Source: Devosia sp. Root635 (GTDB taxonomy: Bacteria; Pseudomonadota; Alphaproteobacteria; Rhizobiales; Devosiaceae). Taken from it: a stretch of 64,000 nucleotides of DNA. Both the position numbers and the translations under genes were made by a program. The stretch spans positions 248,001 through 312,000 of the forward strand of contig NZ_LMGZ01000019.1 in assembly GCF_001427605.1 (NCBI RefSeq), read 5' to 3'. Each line of letters opens with the position of its first letter. The stretch's first letter is position 1. Shown here one piece after another: positions 1-9,128 of this stretch. The notes beneath the pieces are model-generated. The model saw only the letters and a program-made list of their open reading frames with translations. It searched no databases and was not told the DNA's origin.

Positions 1-734
1 AACAGGATGATGCGGCCGACCGACAGGGTCATGGCGACGGTGATCGGCGTCGTGATGTTGGGCAGCACATGCACCATCATGTTGTAGAAGCGCCGCGCGC
101 CGCTGACCTGTGCGGCCTTGACATATTCCTTCTGCCGCACGGCGATGGTTTCCGCGCGGGTGAGGCGGGCGATGGTGGTCCAGTCGACCAGCGCGATGAT
201 GATGACGATGCGCAGGAAAATCACCAGCGGCGAATTGGCCATGGCGGGCGCGAGCCCCAGCTTGCCCAGATCGACGGCGCCCAGCACGATCAGGACGGGC
301 GTCATGGGCAGGGCAATGACACAGTCGGTGGCGCGCATCAGGAAAGCATCGATCCGCCCGCCCACGAAACCAGCCCAGAGGCCGACCGTGATGCCGATGA
401 TGGCCGTCAGCAGCGTCCCCAGGATGCCCACCGCCAGCGAGACCTGGCCGCCATACATGAGACGCAGCAGCACGTCGCGGCCCAGTTCGTCCGTTCCCAG
501 CCAGTGTTCGGTCGATGGCGGCTGGAACCGGTAGAGCAAATTGGTCGTCGCCGGATCGACGCCCAGAAACTGGCCCAGCGGATAAGCCACGCCGCAAAGG
601 ACAGCGAGCACCACCAGGAAGCCAAGCGCAATGACGGCCGGCTTGTTCTTGAGGAAGCGGCGGCGGCGCAACTGCCAGATGGTCTGGCGCGGGGCCGATG
701 GCAATCCGGCGATTTCGGCCTGGTTCATGCTCAT
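1..734 (-). CDS. Oligopeptide-type ABC transporter permease (OppC/DppC family), 3' end cut by window edge
   Basis: Inner-membrane permease subunit of a peptide/nickel-type ABC importer. Translation from the ATG at 734 gives a cytosolic N-terminus rich in Arg/Lys, a first membrane helix at about residues 33-55, then the family motif 'HWLGTDELGRDV' near residue 80 and further hydrophobic segments. The coupling loop that contacts the ATPases is visible near the left edge ('EYVKAAQVSGARRFY'). The start overlaps the stop of the upstream permease by 4 bases (ATGA), so the two are translationally coupled. About 244 residues are present and the C-terminal portion lies off the window. Substrate cannot be told from sequence; the upstream CapA-like gene hints at a poly-amino-acid or peptide ligand. 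Confidence 0.93.
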   Translation of the reverse strand, partial: MSMNQAEIAGLPSAPRQTIWQLRRRRFLKNKPAVIALGFLVVLAVLCGVAYPLGQFLGVDPATTNLLYRFQPPSTEHWLGTDELGRDVLLRLMYGGQVSLAVGILGTLLTAIIGITVGLWAGFVGGRIDAFLMRATDCVIALPMTPVLIVLGAVDLGKLGLAPAMANSPLVIFLRIVIIIALVDWTTIARLTRAETIAVRQKEYVKAAQVSGARRFYNMMVHVLPNITTPITVAMTLSVGRIIL

Positions 735-1684
735 TTCAACGAAATCCTGGGGTCGAGCCACGCATAGGCGAGGTCGGCGAGAAGGTTGGAGATGAGGGTG
801 ACAAGGGTCGCCAGCAGCAGGCCGATCAGCGCCAGGTTGAAATCGACGTAGCGGATGGCGTCGAAGATCATTTTCCCCATGCCGAGAACGCCGAAGATCG
901 TCTCGACGACGAGCGAGCCGGAGAACAGTCCGCCGAAGCCCAGGGCCAGAACGGTCACCATGGGAATGAGGGCGTTGCGCAAAGCATGCCTGATGATGAT
1001 CTGCGGCTCGGAAAGTCCCTTGGACCGCGCCGTGCGGACGAAGTCGGAACTGAGCGTCTCGATCATCGAGGCGCGCACGTAGCGCACCAGCGGCCCGACG
1101 AAAAACATCGTCAGCACCAGCACCGGCAGCACCAGGTGGCGAACCTCGAGCCAGATCGGCGGATTTGTTTCGAGCGGCGTGCCGCTGGCGGGCAGCCAGC
1201 CCAGCTGCACGGCGAACACGATGATCAGGATCAGCGACAGCCAGAAGTTCGGCAGCGAAATGCTGGCGAAGGCAAAAAAGCTGATGAGGTTGTCCATAAG
1301 GCCGCCCGGCCGGAGCGAAGCCAGCGAGCCCAGCAGCAAGGCCAGGGGCACCGACAGGACGAGCGTGGCCACCATGAGCTTGAGCGTCTGCCCCAGCGCC
1401 GGCCCGAGTACCTCGGCCACCGGGCGGAAATAGATGCTGGAATAGCCGAAATCACCCTGGACTGCTGCCGTGATCCAGTTCCAGTAGCGGACGGGAAGCG
1501 GCACGCCGGCACCGTAGAGTTCGCGAATCTGCGCTGCGGACGCAGCCGTCAGCGAGGGATTGCCCTCCAGCATATTGTCTACGGGGTCGCCCGGCATGAG
1601 GTTGATCAGCAGGAACAGCAGCACGGTCATGACCAGCAGCACGAGCACTGCCTGGCCTATCCGCGTGAGTGTGTATCGCAGCAT
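731..1684 (-). CDS. Oligopeptide-type ABC transporter permease (OppB/DppB family)
   Basis: First permease of the peptide-type importer, 317 residues, typical length. It starts 'MLRYTLTRIGQAVLVLL' with one helix followed by 'MPGDP' near residue 30, both characteristic of DppB/OppB. It has about six membrane segments and a clear EAA coupling loop ('DFVRTARSKGLSEPQII') around residues 213-230. It sits 3 bases downstream of the stop of the ATPase gene and overlaps the next permease by ATGA. It should form a heterodimer with the 1-734 product in the inner membrane. Confidence 0.95.
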   Translation of the reverse strand: MLRYTLTRIGQAVLVLLVMTVLLFLLINLMPGDPVDNMLEGNPSLTAASAAQIRELYGAGVPLPVRYWNWITAAVQGDFGYSSIYFRPVAEVLGPALGQTLKLMVATLVLSVPLALLLGSLASLRPGGLMDNLISFFAFASISLPNFWLSLILIIVFAVQLGWLPASGTPLETNPPIWLEVRHLVLPVLVLTMFFVGPLVRYVRASMIETLSSDFVRTARSKGLSEPQIIIRHALRNALIPMVTVLALGFGGLFSGSLVVETIFGVLGMGKMIFDAIRYVDFNLALIGLLLATLVTLISNLLADLAYAWLDPRISLK

Positions 1685-1687
1685 GGC

Positions 1688-2632
1688 TCAATCCTTGAAA
1701 TGACAGGCTGACATCTGGCCCGGACGTCCCGGAGCCGGCTCGAGCACCGGCACCGCCTCGCGGCAAACATCCTGGGCCTTCGGGCAGCGTGTGTGGAATA
1801 CGCAGCCGGGCGGCGGCGCCAGTGGCGTCGGAATTTCGCCCTTGAGCGACTGTCCAGGCTGCCGGCGTCCCCGGCCGATCCGCGGCACCGACCGCATCAG
1901 GGCCTGGGTATAGGGATGGCTGGGCGTCGCAAACAGGTGTTCACGCGATGCGATCTCCATGATGCGGCCGAGATAGAGCACGATGACGCGGTCGGCGAGA
2001 TGATGCACCACGCCGAGATCGTGGCTGATGAACAGGTAGCTGATCGACCGTTCGCGCTTGATCTTGTTGAGAAGATTGAGCACCTGGCTCTGGATCGAGA
2101 CGTCGAGCGCCGACAGCGGCTCGTCCGCCACGATCAGCTTGGGATCGGCAATCAGGGCGCGGGCGATAGCAATGCGCTGCCGTTGCCCGCCGGAAAACTC
2201 GTGTGGATAGCGCTGCGCACTTTCCGCGTTGAGCCCGACCTGGCCGAGTACAGTCTCGGCGCGCTCCTGGCGCTCCTTGTTGGGCACGCCAGCCAGACGC
2301 AGCGGTTCGGCCACGATGTCGCCCACCATCATGCGTGGATCGAGCGCCGAAAACGGGTCCTGGAACACCAGTTGGACCGGGCGATCTTCAACCGCCCCCG
2401 ACAGGGCCTCGCCGAAGCGGATATGCCCCGAGCTCGGGGTCAGCAATCCCGAAATGGCATAGCCGAGCGTGGTCTTGCCGCTGCCGCTCTCCCCGACAAT
2501 GGCCAGGGTCTCCCCCTCTTCAACCGTAAACGAAACATCGGTCAGGGCGTGGAGCGTCAGCGGCTTCCTGAACAGGCCGCCGCCGATGGGAAACCTGAGG
2601 TTGAGATCCTGAACGTCGAGCAGCGCAGCCAT
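1688..2632 (-). CDS. Oligopeptide-type ABC transporter ATP-binding protein (OppF/DppF family)
   Basis: ATPase subunit, 314 residues from the ATG at 2632, which overlaps the preceding stop by one base (TGATG). A longer frame to 2704 exists but would run into the upstream gene. Walker A 'GESGSGKT' is at 47-54, the Q-loop 'QDP' near 91, signature 'FSGGQRQR' at 146-153 and Walker B 'LIVADEP' at 167-173. The C-terminus carries the oligopeptide-ABC extension with the Cys motif 'CVFHTRCPKA'. It pairs with the OppD-like ATPase upstream to energise the two permeases. Confidence 0.95.
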   Translation of the reverse strand: MAALLDVQDLNLRFPIGGGLFRKPLTLHALTDVSFTVEEGETLAIVGESGSGKTTLGYAISGLLTPSSGHIRFGEALSGAVEDRPVQLVFQDPFSALDPRMMVGDIVAEPLRLAGVPNKERQERAETVLGQVGLNAESAQRYPHEFSGGQRQRIAIARALIADPKLIVADEPLSALDVSIQSQVLNLLNKIKRERSISYLFISHDLGVVHHLADRVIVLYLGRIMEIASREHLFATPSHPYTQALMRSVPRIGRGRRQPGQSLKGEIPTPLAPPPGCVFHTRCPKAQDVCREAVPVLEPAPGRPGQMSACHFKD

Positions 2633-3654
2633 CAATTCACCTTGTGGCAGGCCACATAGTGGCGTGGAGCGACTTCGCGAAGCGCGGGCTCCGCCTGGCG
2701 GCATCCCGCGTCCGCAAGCGGACAGCGATTTGAAAAGCGGCAGCCGGGCGGACGTTTGCCGCCTATCGTGCCGGGAATGGTGTAAAGGTCGGAGCCCGGC
2801 TGGCCCATTTCGGGCAGCGTCTTGATGAGACCCTGCGTATAGGGATGGAGCGGATTGGCGAAAAGGTCGCCAACGCTGGCATATTCGACGATGCGACCGG
2901 AATACATCACCATGATGCGGTGGGCGATTTCGGACACCACCGCCAGGTTGTGGCTGATGAACTGGATGGCGGTGCCGTGCTGCTCCTGCAATTCGAGCAT
3001 CAGGTCCAGGATTTGCGCCTGTACCGTCACATCCAGCGCGGTGGTCGGCTCGTCTGCGACCAGCAGCTTTGGCCGGCAGGCCAGCGCCATGGCGATCATG
3101 GCGCGCTGGCGCATGCCGCCCGACAATTGGTGCGGATAGTCCTGGGCGCGGCGCTCCGGCGACGGGATGTGGACGCTGGCCAGCAACTGGACAGCTCTGG
3201 AAAAGCCATCCCTCTTGCTCATGCCCTCGTGCCGGACCAGCACCTCCGCGATCTGGTCGCCAACGCGCATGACCGGATTCATCGCCGTCATTGGCTCCTG
3301 GAACACCATGGCCGCGTCACGGCCGCGATGACTGCGCCACGCCCTGGCGGAGAGCTTGGTCAGGTCCCGCCCGTCGAACCAGATGGCGCCGTCGACCTGG
3401 GCAGCCGGCGGCAGCAGCCCCATGAGGGCCAGCGAGGTCATGGTCTTGCCGCAGCCGCTCTCGCCCACCACCCCAAGGGCCTCCCCGGCGCCGATCTCAT
3501 AGGAAATCGAACTGACGACTTCCGCCTCGCGCCCCACAGCCGCCGGGAACGCAATGGTAAGATCCTGGACTCGCAGCAACGGCGTCGCCGCTCCCGACGC
3601 CTGGGAATGGGCATCTTGGATTTCCGCAACTGACGCGGGGGCGGCGATCATCAT
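2632..3654 (-). CDS. Oligopeptide-type ABC transporter ATP-binding protein (OppD/DppD family)
   Basis: Second ATPase, 340 residues. Walker A 'GESGCGKT' is at 64-71, signature 'LSGGMRQR' at 177-184 and Walker B 'LLVADEP' at 197-203. The oligopeptide C-terminal domain carries '[10 protein letters not shown]'. The start at 3654 is preceded by a strong ribosome site (GAGGAGAAGG). The gene lies 72 bases downstream of the CapA-like gene on the same strand. No substrate-binding protein is visible in the window; it probably lies beyond the left edge. Confidence 0.95.
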   Translation of the reverse strand: MMIAAPASVAEIQDAHSQASGAATPLLRVQDLTIAFPAAVGREAEVVSSISYEIGAGEALGVVGESGCGKTMTSLALMGLLPPAAQVDGAIWFDGRDLTKLSARAWRSHRGRDAAMVFQEPMTAMNPVMRVGDQIAEVLVRHEGMSKRDGFSRAVQLLASVHIPSPERRAQDYPHQLSGGMRQRAMIAMALACRPKLLVADEPTTALDVTVQAQILDLMLELQEQHGTAIQFISHNLAVVSEIAHRIMVMYSGRIVEYASVGDLFANPLHPYTQGLIKTLPEMGQPGSDLYTIPGTIGGKRPPGCRFSNRCPLADAGCRQAEPALREVAPRHYVACHKVN

Positions 3655-3726
3655 GCCTTCTCCTCACCTCGAGTGGGTCGCGCGCCGGTCTTCCGGTGCC
3701 CGAATTCCAGTCCGGGTGTTTTGCCG

Positions 3727-5124
3727 TTAGGCCGACTTTGCGATCTGCGGGGCCGAAGACAAATCGATCGTCCCGACACCGTCATTGATTTCGACTGTAG
3801 TGCCGTAAAGCGCCGACAGCTTCTGGAAGCGGCCGAGGATGCGGACGGCGTCCTCCCCTTGCGACAGCATCGGACGCCCTTCGGTGAACGCATGGTCGCC
3901 GGTGCCGGTCTGGCGGGTGACCCTGGCTTCCTTGGTGGTCTCACGACCCATCTCCACGGGATGCAGATGCAGCCGCTTGAGTTGATGATCTTCCATCTCG
4001 AGCTTGATGAGGGCGGAACTCCACCAAGTGTCCGATGGCGTATCCAGGCCCGGATGCAGGGGATGGTCGGCCGGCGTCAGCGTCGGCAGGCGGTCGACAT
4101 CGTGACCCCAGGCATCGTAGCTGTCATAGGGCACGCGCTGGATGAATTCCGACTGGGCGAAGAAGTTGCCGATGCCATAGATGATGGGCTTGCCCTTGTA
4201 GATCTCGATGCCAAGCGTCTTGTGCCAGCCATGACCGACATAGATATCGGCCCCGGCATCGATCGCCGCGCGGGCGAATTCCTGCACGAATTTGGGCGGC
4301 GTGTCGCCGCGCGGACCATCGGAGACGCTGAAGTGATGCGCAACGATGACGAGGTCGGCCATGGTGCGCGCTTCGTTGATGGAACGCTTGTTGCGGTCCA
4401 GATCGCGCTTGTTGCAGCGGCTGTTGATCTCGAACGCATCGCCAACCACAAATGTATTGACCTCCCCCCATTGCTGGGTGCCGGGCAGCAGAATACCGAA
4501 AGCGCCTGGCTTGTCGCTCTTGGTCGGCTTGGAGACGCGGAGGTTTTCGCCCAGTTGCTTGAGTTGGCTGGCCGTGGGCTCATCGACGACGAATTCATAC
4601 TCGATGCGAACCGGGTTCACCCCGGGCCGGCCGCGCAATCCGCCTTTGGGCAAGCCTGCCCACATGAAATGCTGATTACCGGAACTCGCCGACACCAGCG
4701 CCACCCGGCCCTTGGGCTTTTCGACATAGGCCGGCTCGCTCGCCAGTTCGAGATCGAGGCCGGTGCCTGCCGTGGCGATACCGGCGTCGCGGCAATGCTT
4801 CTTGGTGGCCAGCAGCCCCTCGGGACCAAAATCGAAGCTGTGATTATGCGCCGTGGACATGAGGTCCATCCCGGCCGCCTTGAGGTCCGCGGCAATCTTG
4901 GGGTCGGCCATCATGAAGCTGCCGATGCCCTGCCCGCGAGCCGGCCAGCGCAATTCTTCGTAGTCGGCGAAGTTCATCTCCAGGTGACCGTAGGTCACGT
5001 CCGTATCGCGCAGCAGCTCGATCACGCCCGCGAATTCCGGGCTGTCATCCTGGTGCACCATAAACGGCCGGCAGACCATGCACTCGCCGGCAAGTGCCAC
5101 ATTCCAGGTTTTGCTTGTGGTCAT
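3727..5124 (-). CDS. CapA family protein (PGA_cap metallophosphoesterase-like)
   Basis: 465 residues from the ATG at 5124, chosen because GAGGAG lies just upstream; the frame stays open 18 codons further without support. The fold matches the bacterial capsule enzyme CapA family (calcineurin-like): 'GECMVCRP' at the start, 'AHNHSFDFG' at 92-100, and a late 'VGHGWHKTLG' followed by 'IIYGIGNFF'. Known members take part in poly-gamma-glutamate synthesis or release, but many homologues have no known role. There is no signal peptide, so it is probably cytosolic. It is first in a likely operon with the peptide ABC transporter, which suggests it processes what the transporter brings in or works beside it. 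Function is inferred. Confidence 0.88.
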   Translation of the reverse strand: MTTSKTWNVALAGECMVCRPFMVHQDDSPEFAGVIELLRDTDVTYGHLEMNFADYEELRWPARGQGIGSFMMADPKIAADLKAAGMDLMSTAHNHSFDFGPEGLLATKKHCRDAGIATAGTGLDLELASEPAYVEKPKGRVALVSASSGNQHFMWAGLPKGGLRGRPGVNPVRIEYEFVVDEPTASQLKQLGENLRVSKPTKSDKPGAFGILLPGTQQWGEVNTFVVGDAFEINSRCNKRDLDRNKRSINEARTMADLVIVAHHFSVSDGPRGDTPPKFVQEFARAAIDAGADIYVGHGWHKTLGIEIYKGKPIIYGIGNFFAQSEFIQRVPYDSYDAWGHDVDRLPTLTPADHPLHPGLDTPSDTWWSSALIKLEMEDHQLKRLHLHPVEMGRETTKEARVTRQTGTGDHAFTEGRPMLSQGEDAVRILGRFQKLSALYGTTVEINDGVGTIDLSSAPQIAKSA

Positions 5125-5558
5125 AAAATGCTCCTCGACCGATGTGAGCGGCTCACCCGCCGTTCTGTGCTCCAACATTCCGGCAGCAAGGCAGCTATTA
5201 CAATTCCCTTTGAATCTCTTTCAGTTATAGCAAACCGGCATAGGCAAAAGCCTCTGAATCCAGTATTCGACGCAGGCCTTCCTGCCCTCTGATACCTTGC
5301 TTTCACATATGGCGCCCGGGGCAGGCACCGGCATGGCTAAAGTGGCGAGGTGGGTATCTTCAGCGTCAAAGGGTCCATCTCGATTGGCGAGGACGGGATC
5401 GAGGTCCTCCTCCCACTGTCATTGACGGACGAAAGGTCAGCGACGACGAGGCGGCTGAGCACTCCCGTCAAACGAGCCAGCACCCTGTCTTGCACCAGGT
5501 CAGGCGGCAGATGCCCTACTCTAAGCATCTGAATTTTCGGAGAAAAGCAGCGAGTGAA
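5125..5558. other. Intergenic region between the CapA-like gene and tRNA-Ser
   Basis: Roughly 430 bases with no gene I can support. It should hold the promoter of the CapA-like/ABC operon, for example the less GC-rich stretch around 5190-5260, but no convincing -35/-10 pair was found. Short open frames on both strands between 5337 and 5532 lack ribosome sites and resemble no family I know. They could be remnants of a decayed gene. Confidence 0.5.
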
Positions 5559-5648
5559 TGGCGGAGAGAGAGGGATTCGAACCCCCGATAGAGTTGCCCC
5601 TATGCCGCATTTCGAGTGCGGTGCATTCAACCACTCTGCCATCTCTCC
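5559..5648 (-). tRNA. tRNA-Ser (anticodon CGA)
   Basis: On the minus strand the acceptor stem GGAGAGA (from 5648) pairs with TCTCTCC (5563-5569). Discriminator G and an encoded CCA follow (5559-5561). The anticodon loop reads CTCGAAA, giving CGA (UCG codons). A long variable arm (GCATAGGGGCAACTCTATC region) marks a class II serine tRNA, and the T-loop GGTTCGAATCC is canonical. Length is 90 bases with CCA. Confidence 0.96.
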
Positions 5649-5924
5649 GCGAGATCGAAACGGACACCCTGGCGGATGCCGGCTGGTCGATACGGGCGGC
5701 TTATGACATAGCAATAAAAGACCCGCAACACCCCTTGTGGGCTTTCATTCCGCTTTGGTCGCATACCACGCTTCTTGTCGACGGCGCGCAGCAGGATGCC
5801 GATATGCCGGGCGGAGCATCGACATGACGGGGCTGCACCGACGCCGGCCGGCCCGGCTTGCCCACGGATCGTCACGATTTCGTGCGATATTGAGGAACGC
5901 AAAGCCGAGCACAGGAGAAATTCG

Positions 5925-6698
5925 ATGACAAAGCGTCGCGACGTGATTGCCGGCATGGCAAGCCTGCCACTGCTGTCTCTGGGGACCGCCTCATTCATGC
6001 CGGTCTGGGCACAGGAGCAGGCAGCCCTGGATGGCGACGCCATTGCCACCGCCGATGGCGACATCATCGTCCACCCGGTCGACCATGCCAGCCTGGTGCT
6101 CGGCTTTGGCGGCGCGGTGATCTATGCCGATCCGGTCGGCGGCGCCGCGCTCTATGAGGGCCTGCCACCACCGACGGCCATTCTCGTCACCCACGGCCAT
6201 GGCGACCATTTCGACGTGCCGACACTGGAAGCCATTGCCGGCTCGGCCCCCATCCTCACCAGCCAGGAAGTGTTCGACAAGCTGCCCGAAGCCCTCAAGG
6301 CCAATGCCACTGCCATCGCCAATGGCGAGGAAGCCAGCCTCGACGGCATCGCCGTCCGCGCCATTGCCGCCCACAATATCACCGAGGACCGCATGCAATA
6401 TCATCCGGTGGGCGTGGGCAATGGCTATGTGCTGACGCTGGGCGGCAAGCAGGTCTATGTGGCCGGCGACACCGAGCCGACCGACGACATGCTGGCGCTG
6501 ACGGACATCACCGTCGCCTTCCTGCCGATGAACCTGCCCTATACGATGACGCCCGAGCAGGCGGCTGAAGCAATCAACACCTTCAAACCGGCCGTGGTCT
6601 ATCCCTATCACTATGGCGACAGCGACCTGGCCCCGCTGGATGCGGTGGGCGACCATACCGAAGTGCGGCTGCGCGATTGGTATTCGAACGGCGGCTGA
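5925..6698 (+). CDS. Exported MBL-fold metal-dependent hydrolase (UlaG/UPF0173-like)
   Basis: 257 residues from the ATG at 5925, preceded by ACAGGAGAAA. The N-terminus 'MTKRRDVIAGMASLPLL' has a twin-arginine-like pair, a hydrophobic stretch and a likely cleavage after 'VWA' (residue 29), suggesting export, perhaps by Tat. The metallo-beta-lactamase motif 'THGHGDH' is at 89-95. A second metal-ligand region 'YVAGDTEPTDDM' and a C-terminal 'YPYHYGDSD' match the UlaG-like branch, which hydrolyses lactones or phosphodiesters. The substrate is unknown. It is a monocistronic gene between the tRNA and rplU. Confidence 0.88.
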   Translation: MTKRRDVIAGMASLPLLSLGTASFMPVWAQEQAALDGDAIATADGDIIVHPVDHASLVLGFGGAVIYADPVGGAALYEGLPPPTAILVTHGHGDHFDVPTLEAIAGSAPILTSQEVFDKLPEALKANATAIANGEEASLDGIAVRAIAAHNITEDRMQYHPVGVGNGYVLTLGGKQVYVAGDTEPTDDMLALTDITVAFLPMNLPYTMTPEQAAEAINTFKPAVVYPYHYGDSDLAPLDAVGDHTEVRLRDWYSNGG

Positions 6699-6713
6699 TA
6701 CGACGTCGAACGC

Positions 6714-6742
6714 TTGACTCTTGGGGCATTTGCCTCGATAAG
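6714..6742 (+). promoter_or_regulatory. Candidate sigma70-type promoter for rplU-rpmA
   Basis: TTGACT at 6714-6719, a 17-base spacer, then GATAAG at 6737-6742. This would give a 5' leader of about 175 bases before rplU. The leader contains a GCGCC/GGCGC hairpin (6742-6746 with 6770-6774) followed by a T-rich stretch, which could act in attenuation. Assigned from consensus match only. Confidence 0.45.
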
Positions 6743-6925
6743 CGCCCCGGAATGTGCGCTGGCCCTGCTGGCGCGCTTTTCTTTGTTTGAAAACGCTGTT
6801 CGAGGCTGCCCGCCGGTTTGATCGCCGGCCGACTGTTCGAAGACCGCAGGGATCGGGGCTTTCCACCTGCGGCGCCACAGAGCGCGACACAATGGGACCG
6901 GGCGTTTGACGCTCCCGGTTAAGCT

Positions 6926-7681
6926 ATGACTTTCGCCGTGATCAAGACCGGTGGCAAGCAGTACAAGGTTGCCGCCAACGACGTTCTCAAGATTGAAAAG
7001 CTCGATGCCGAAGCCGGCACCATCGTCACCTTCGACCAGGTGCTGATGGTTGGCGACACCATCGGTGCGCCGCTCGTCGAAGGCGCGCTCGTCGCTGCCG
7101 AACTGCTCGAGACCCGCAAGCAGAAGACGGTCATCATTCTCAAGAAGAACCGTCGCCACAATTATCGTCGCCGCAATGGCCACCGCCAGTTGCTGTCGAC
7201 TGTGCGCATCACCGAAATCCTGACCGGCGGCGCCAAGCCGACCATCAAGGCCGCTGGCGTCGCGACCAAGACCGATGCCGTGACCGAGGCAAAGCCCGCC
7301 AAGGCCAAGGCTGAAACCAAGACCGCTGCCCCCAAGGCAAAGGCCGAGCCCAAGGCTGAAGCCGCGACCGAAGCCAAGGCCGCTGCGCCCAAGAAGGCCG
7401 CCAAGCCGGCCGCCGACTTCACCGATGACATCAAGCTCATCGGCGGCGTTGGTCCGGCGCTGGAAAAGAAGCTGAACGCCGCCGGCGTCACCAGCCTCAC
7501 CCAGATCGCTGCCTGGAAGAAGGCCGATATCGCCAAGTTCGACGAAGATCTCGACCTGCGTGGCCGCGCCGAGCGTGACGAATGGGTTGCCCAGGCCAAG
7601 GATCTGGTGGCTGGCAAGCCCCCGCGGGCCAAGGTCGACCAGGAAGCCGTGGCCGACAAGGCCGAAGACAAGACGAAGTAA
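6926..7681 (+). CDS. rplU: 50S ribosomal protein L21 with C-terminal helix-hairpin-helix-like extension
   Basis: Residues 1-104 are a complete bacterial L21 ('[15 protein letters not shown]' to 'STVRITEIL'), which binds 23S rRNA in the large subunit. The protein is 251 residues rather than about 103. Residues 110-163 form an Ala/Lys/Glu linker, and 166-230 form a small domain starting '[17 protein letters not shown]'. The '[16 protein letters not shown]' segment is a typical helix-hairpin-helix nucleic-acid-binding signature, like the extension seen on some alphaproteobacterial L21 and NuoE proteins. It is followed 12 bases later by rpmA. Confidence 0.96.
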   Translation: MTFAVIKTGGKQYKVAANDVLKIEKLDAEAGTIVTFDQVLMVGDTIGAPLVEGALVAAELLETRKQKTVIILKKNRRHNYRRRNGHRQLLSTVRITEILTGGAKPTIKAAGVATKTDAVTEAKPAKAKAETKTAAPKAKAEPKAEAATEAKAAAPKKAAKPAADFTDDIKLIGGVGPALEKKLNAAGVTSLTQIAAWKKADIAKFDEDLDLRGRAERDEWVAQAKDLVAGKPPRAKVDQEAVADKAEDKTK

Positions 7682-7693
7682 GGAGCCGGAACC

Positions 7694-7960
7694 ATGGCAC
7701 ACAAAAAAGCAGGCGGTTCATCCCGCAACGGTCGTGATACCGCTGGCCGTCGTCTCGGCGTGAAGAAGTTCGGTGGCGAAGCGGTCATCGGCGGCAACAT
7801 CATCATCCGCCAGCGCGGCACCAAGTGGCACCCCGGCACCGGCGTCGGCCTGGGCAAGGACCACACCATCTATGCACTCGTCGACGGCAAGGTCGCGTTC
7901 CGAACCCGTGCGAATTCGCAGGTTTTCGTTTCCGTCATCCCGGCAGAGGCCGCCGAATAA
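7694..7960 (+). CDS. rpmA: 50S ribosomal protein L27
   Basis: 88 residues, full length. It starts '[15 protein letters not shown]', the N-terminal tail that reaches the peptidyl-transferase centre, and contains '[20 protein letters not shown]'. There is no N-terminal cleavable extension of the Firmicutes kind. An AGGAG ribosome site lies just after the rplU stop. Co-transcribed with rplU and closed by the terminator at 8033. Confidence 0.98.
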   Translation: MAHKKAGGSSRNGRDTAGRRLGVKKFGGEAVIGGNIIIRQRGTKWHPGTGVGLGKDHTIYALVDGKVAFRTRANSQVFVSVIPAEAAE

Positions 7961-8032
7961 CCCGGCAGGTCGATCGAACCCAGCCGGTGACCAGTTCCCC
8001 GGCTCGCGTGTTCTGACAATGCGAGATTGATC

Positions 8033-8063
8033 AAGGGGAACCGGTCCGCCGGTTCCCCTTTTC
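8033..8063 (+). terminator. Rho-independent terminator of rplU-rpmA
   Basis: A 12-base perfect stem (AAGGGGAACCGG / CCGGTTCCCCTT) with a 4-base loop TCCG, followed by TTCG. The stem ends in TTTT, the usual intrinsic terminator form. It lies 72 bases past the rpmA stop. Confidence 0.88.
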
Positions 8064-8085
8064 GCATTCTCACGCAGAGCTCGAC

Positions 8086-8613
8086 ATGGACAGCATCAAG
8101 GATCGCCTCCCCGCAACGATCACCACCGACCGCCTGGTGCTGACCACCCCTGCCCTGGCGCATGTGCCGGAAATGGCGGTATTGGCCAATAACAAGGTCA
8201 TCTACCAGGTGCTGGCGCGCTTGCCCCATCCTTATGCGGAAAGCGATGGCGTGTTCTTTGTCGAAACCATCGCGCGCGGCGAGACGGAGTTTGCCTGGTC
8301 GATCCTGCGCGACGGGCGCTATCTCGGCACGATCGGCCTGCATCTGCTGCCCGGTCAACTGCCCGAACTCGGCTATTGGCTGGGCGAACCTCATTGGGGT
8401 CAGGGTTATGCCACCGAGGCGGCGCGCGCAGTGGTCGGCGCGGCACAGGCCGCCGGTTGCCCGGCTTTGCGCTCGCGCGCCTTGCTGAGCAATACCGGCT
8501 CGCGCAATGTGCTGGCCAAGGCCGGTTTCGTCGAGATCGGCGAAACAGTGGACGAGGCCGGCACGCTGGCCGGGCGGCGGGTGATGCAGATGCGGCTGGA
8601 CTTCGACAGATGA
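8086..8613 (+). CDS. GNAT family N-acetyltransferase (first of three)
   Basis: 175 residues, RimJ/RimL-like. It opens with 'TDRLVLTTPALAHVPEM' and carries the acetyl-CoA binding segment 'LGEPHWGQGYATEAARAVV' near residues 103-121, then 'NTGSRNVLAKAGFVEIG'. Such enzymes acetylate protein N-termini or small amines; the substrate here is unknown. Its stop overlaps the next acetyltransferase by ATGA, the first of three such couplings ending in obgE. Confidence 0.9.
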   Translation: MDSIKDRLPATITTDRLVLTTPALAHVPEMAVLANNKVIYQVLARLPHPYAESDGVFFVETIARGETEFAWSILRDGRYLGTIGLHLLPGQLPELGYWLGEPHWGQGYATEAARAVVGAAQAAGCPALRSRALLSNTGSRNVLAKAGFVEIGETVDEAGTLAGRRVMQMRLDFDR

Positions 8614-9128
8614 CGCCCCTGGAGACTCAAAGGCTGATCCTGCGGGAGCCGACGCTCGACGATGCCCCCCGCTATGCGCTCGGCATCGGCGAATATGAGG
8701 TGGCCCGGTTCCTGACGCCCCTGCCCTATCCCTATACGCTCGCCATGGCCGTCGACTGGTTGCGCCAGGCGCGACCGGCGACCCCGGCGCGCTCGATCCT
8801 GGTCATCGACCTGCCGGGAAAGGGCGTCATCGGCTGCGTATCGCTGCTCGACGAACTGGGCTTCTGGATCGCCCGGCCGCACTGGAACCGCGGTTATGTG
8901 ACCGAAGCGGCCACGGCGCTGCTCGACTGGCACTTTGCCGGCAGCGATGCGGGAGCCGTGACCTCGAGCGCCCATCACGACAATGCCGCCTCGCTGGCCG
9001 TGCAGCGCAAGCTCGGCTTCCGGCCCACCGGCCGCGAGATGCGCTTCAGCCAGACGCTGCAGCACAATGTGGACCATGTGATGACACGCTTGAGCCGGCA
9101 GGACTGGCAGGAGCGAGGTGCCGCATGA
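8610..9128 (+). CDS. GNAT family N-acetyltransferase (second of three)
   Basis: 172 residues from the ATG at 8610, which overlaps the previous stop. It starts '[19 protein letters not shown]', the standard RimJ/RimL opening, and has the cofactor loop '[17 protein letters not shown]' and '[15 protein letters not shown]'. It is diverged from its neighbours but shares their architecture, so this looks like an old tandem duplication. Substrate unknown. Confidence 0.9.
   Translation: MTPLETQRLILREPTLDDAPRYALGIGEYEVARFLTPLPYPYTLAMAVDWLRQARPATPARSILVIDLPGKGVIGCVSLLDELGFWIARPHWNRGYVTEAATALLDWHFAGSDAGAVTSSAHHDNAASLAVQRKLGFRPTGREMRFSQTLQHNVDHVMTRLSRQDWQERGAA

Noticed and set aside
5337..5532. Open frames on both strands between the CapA-like gene and tRNA-Ser
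   Set aside because: No ribosome site and no similarity I can recognise; the longer minus frame runs through the tRNA.
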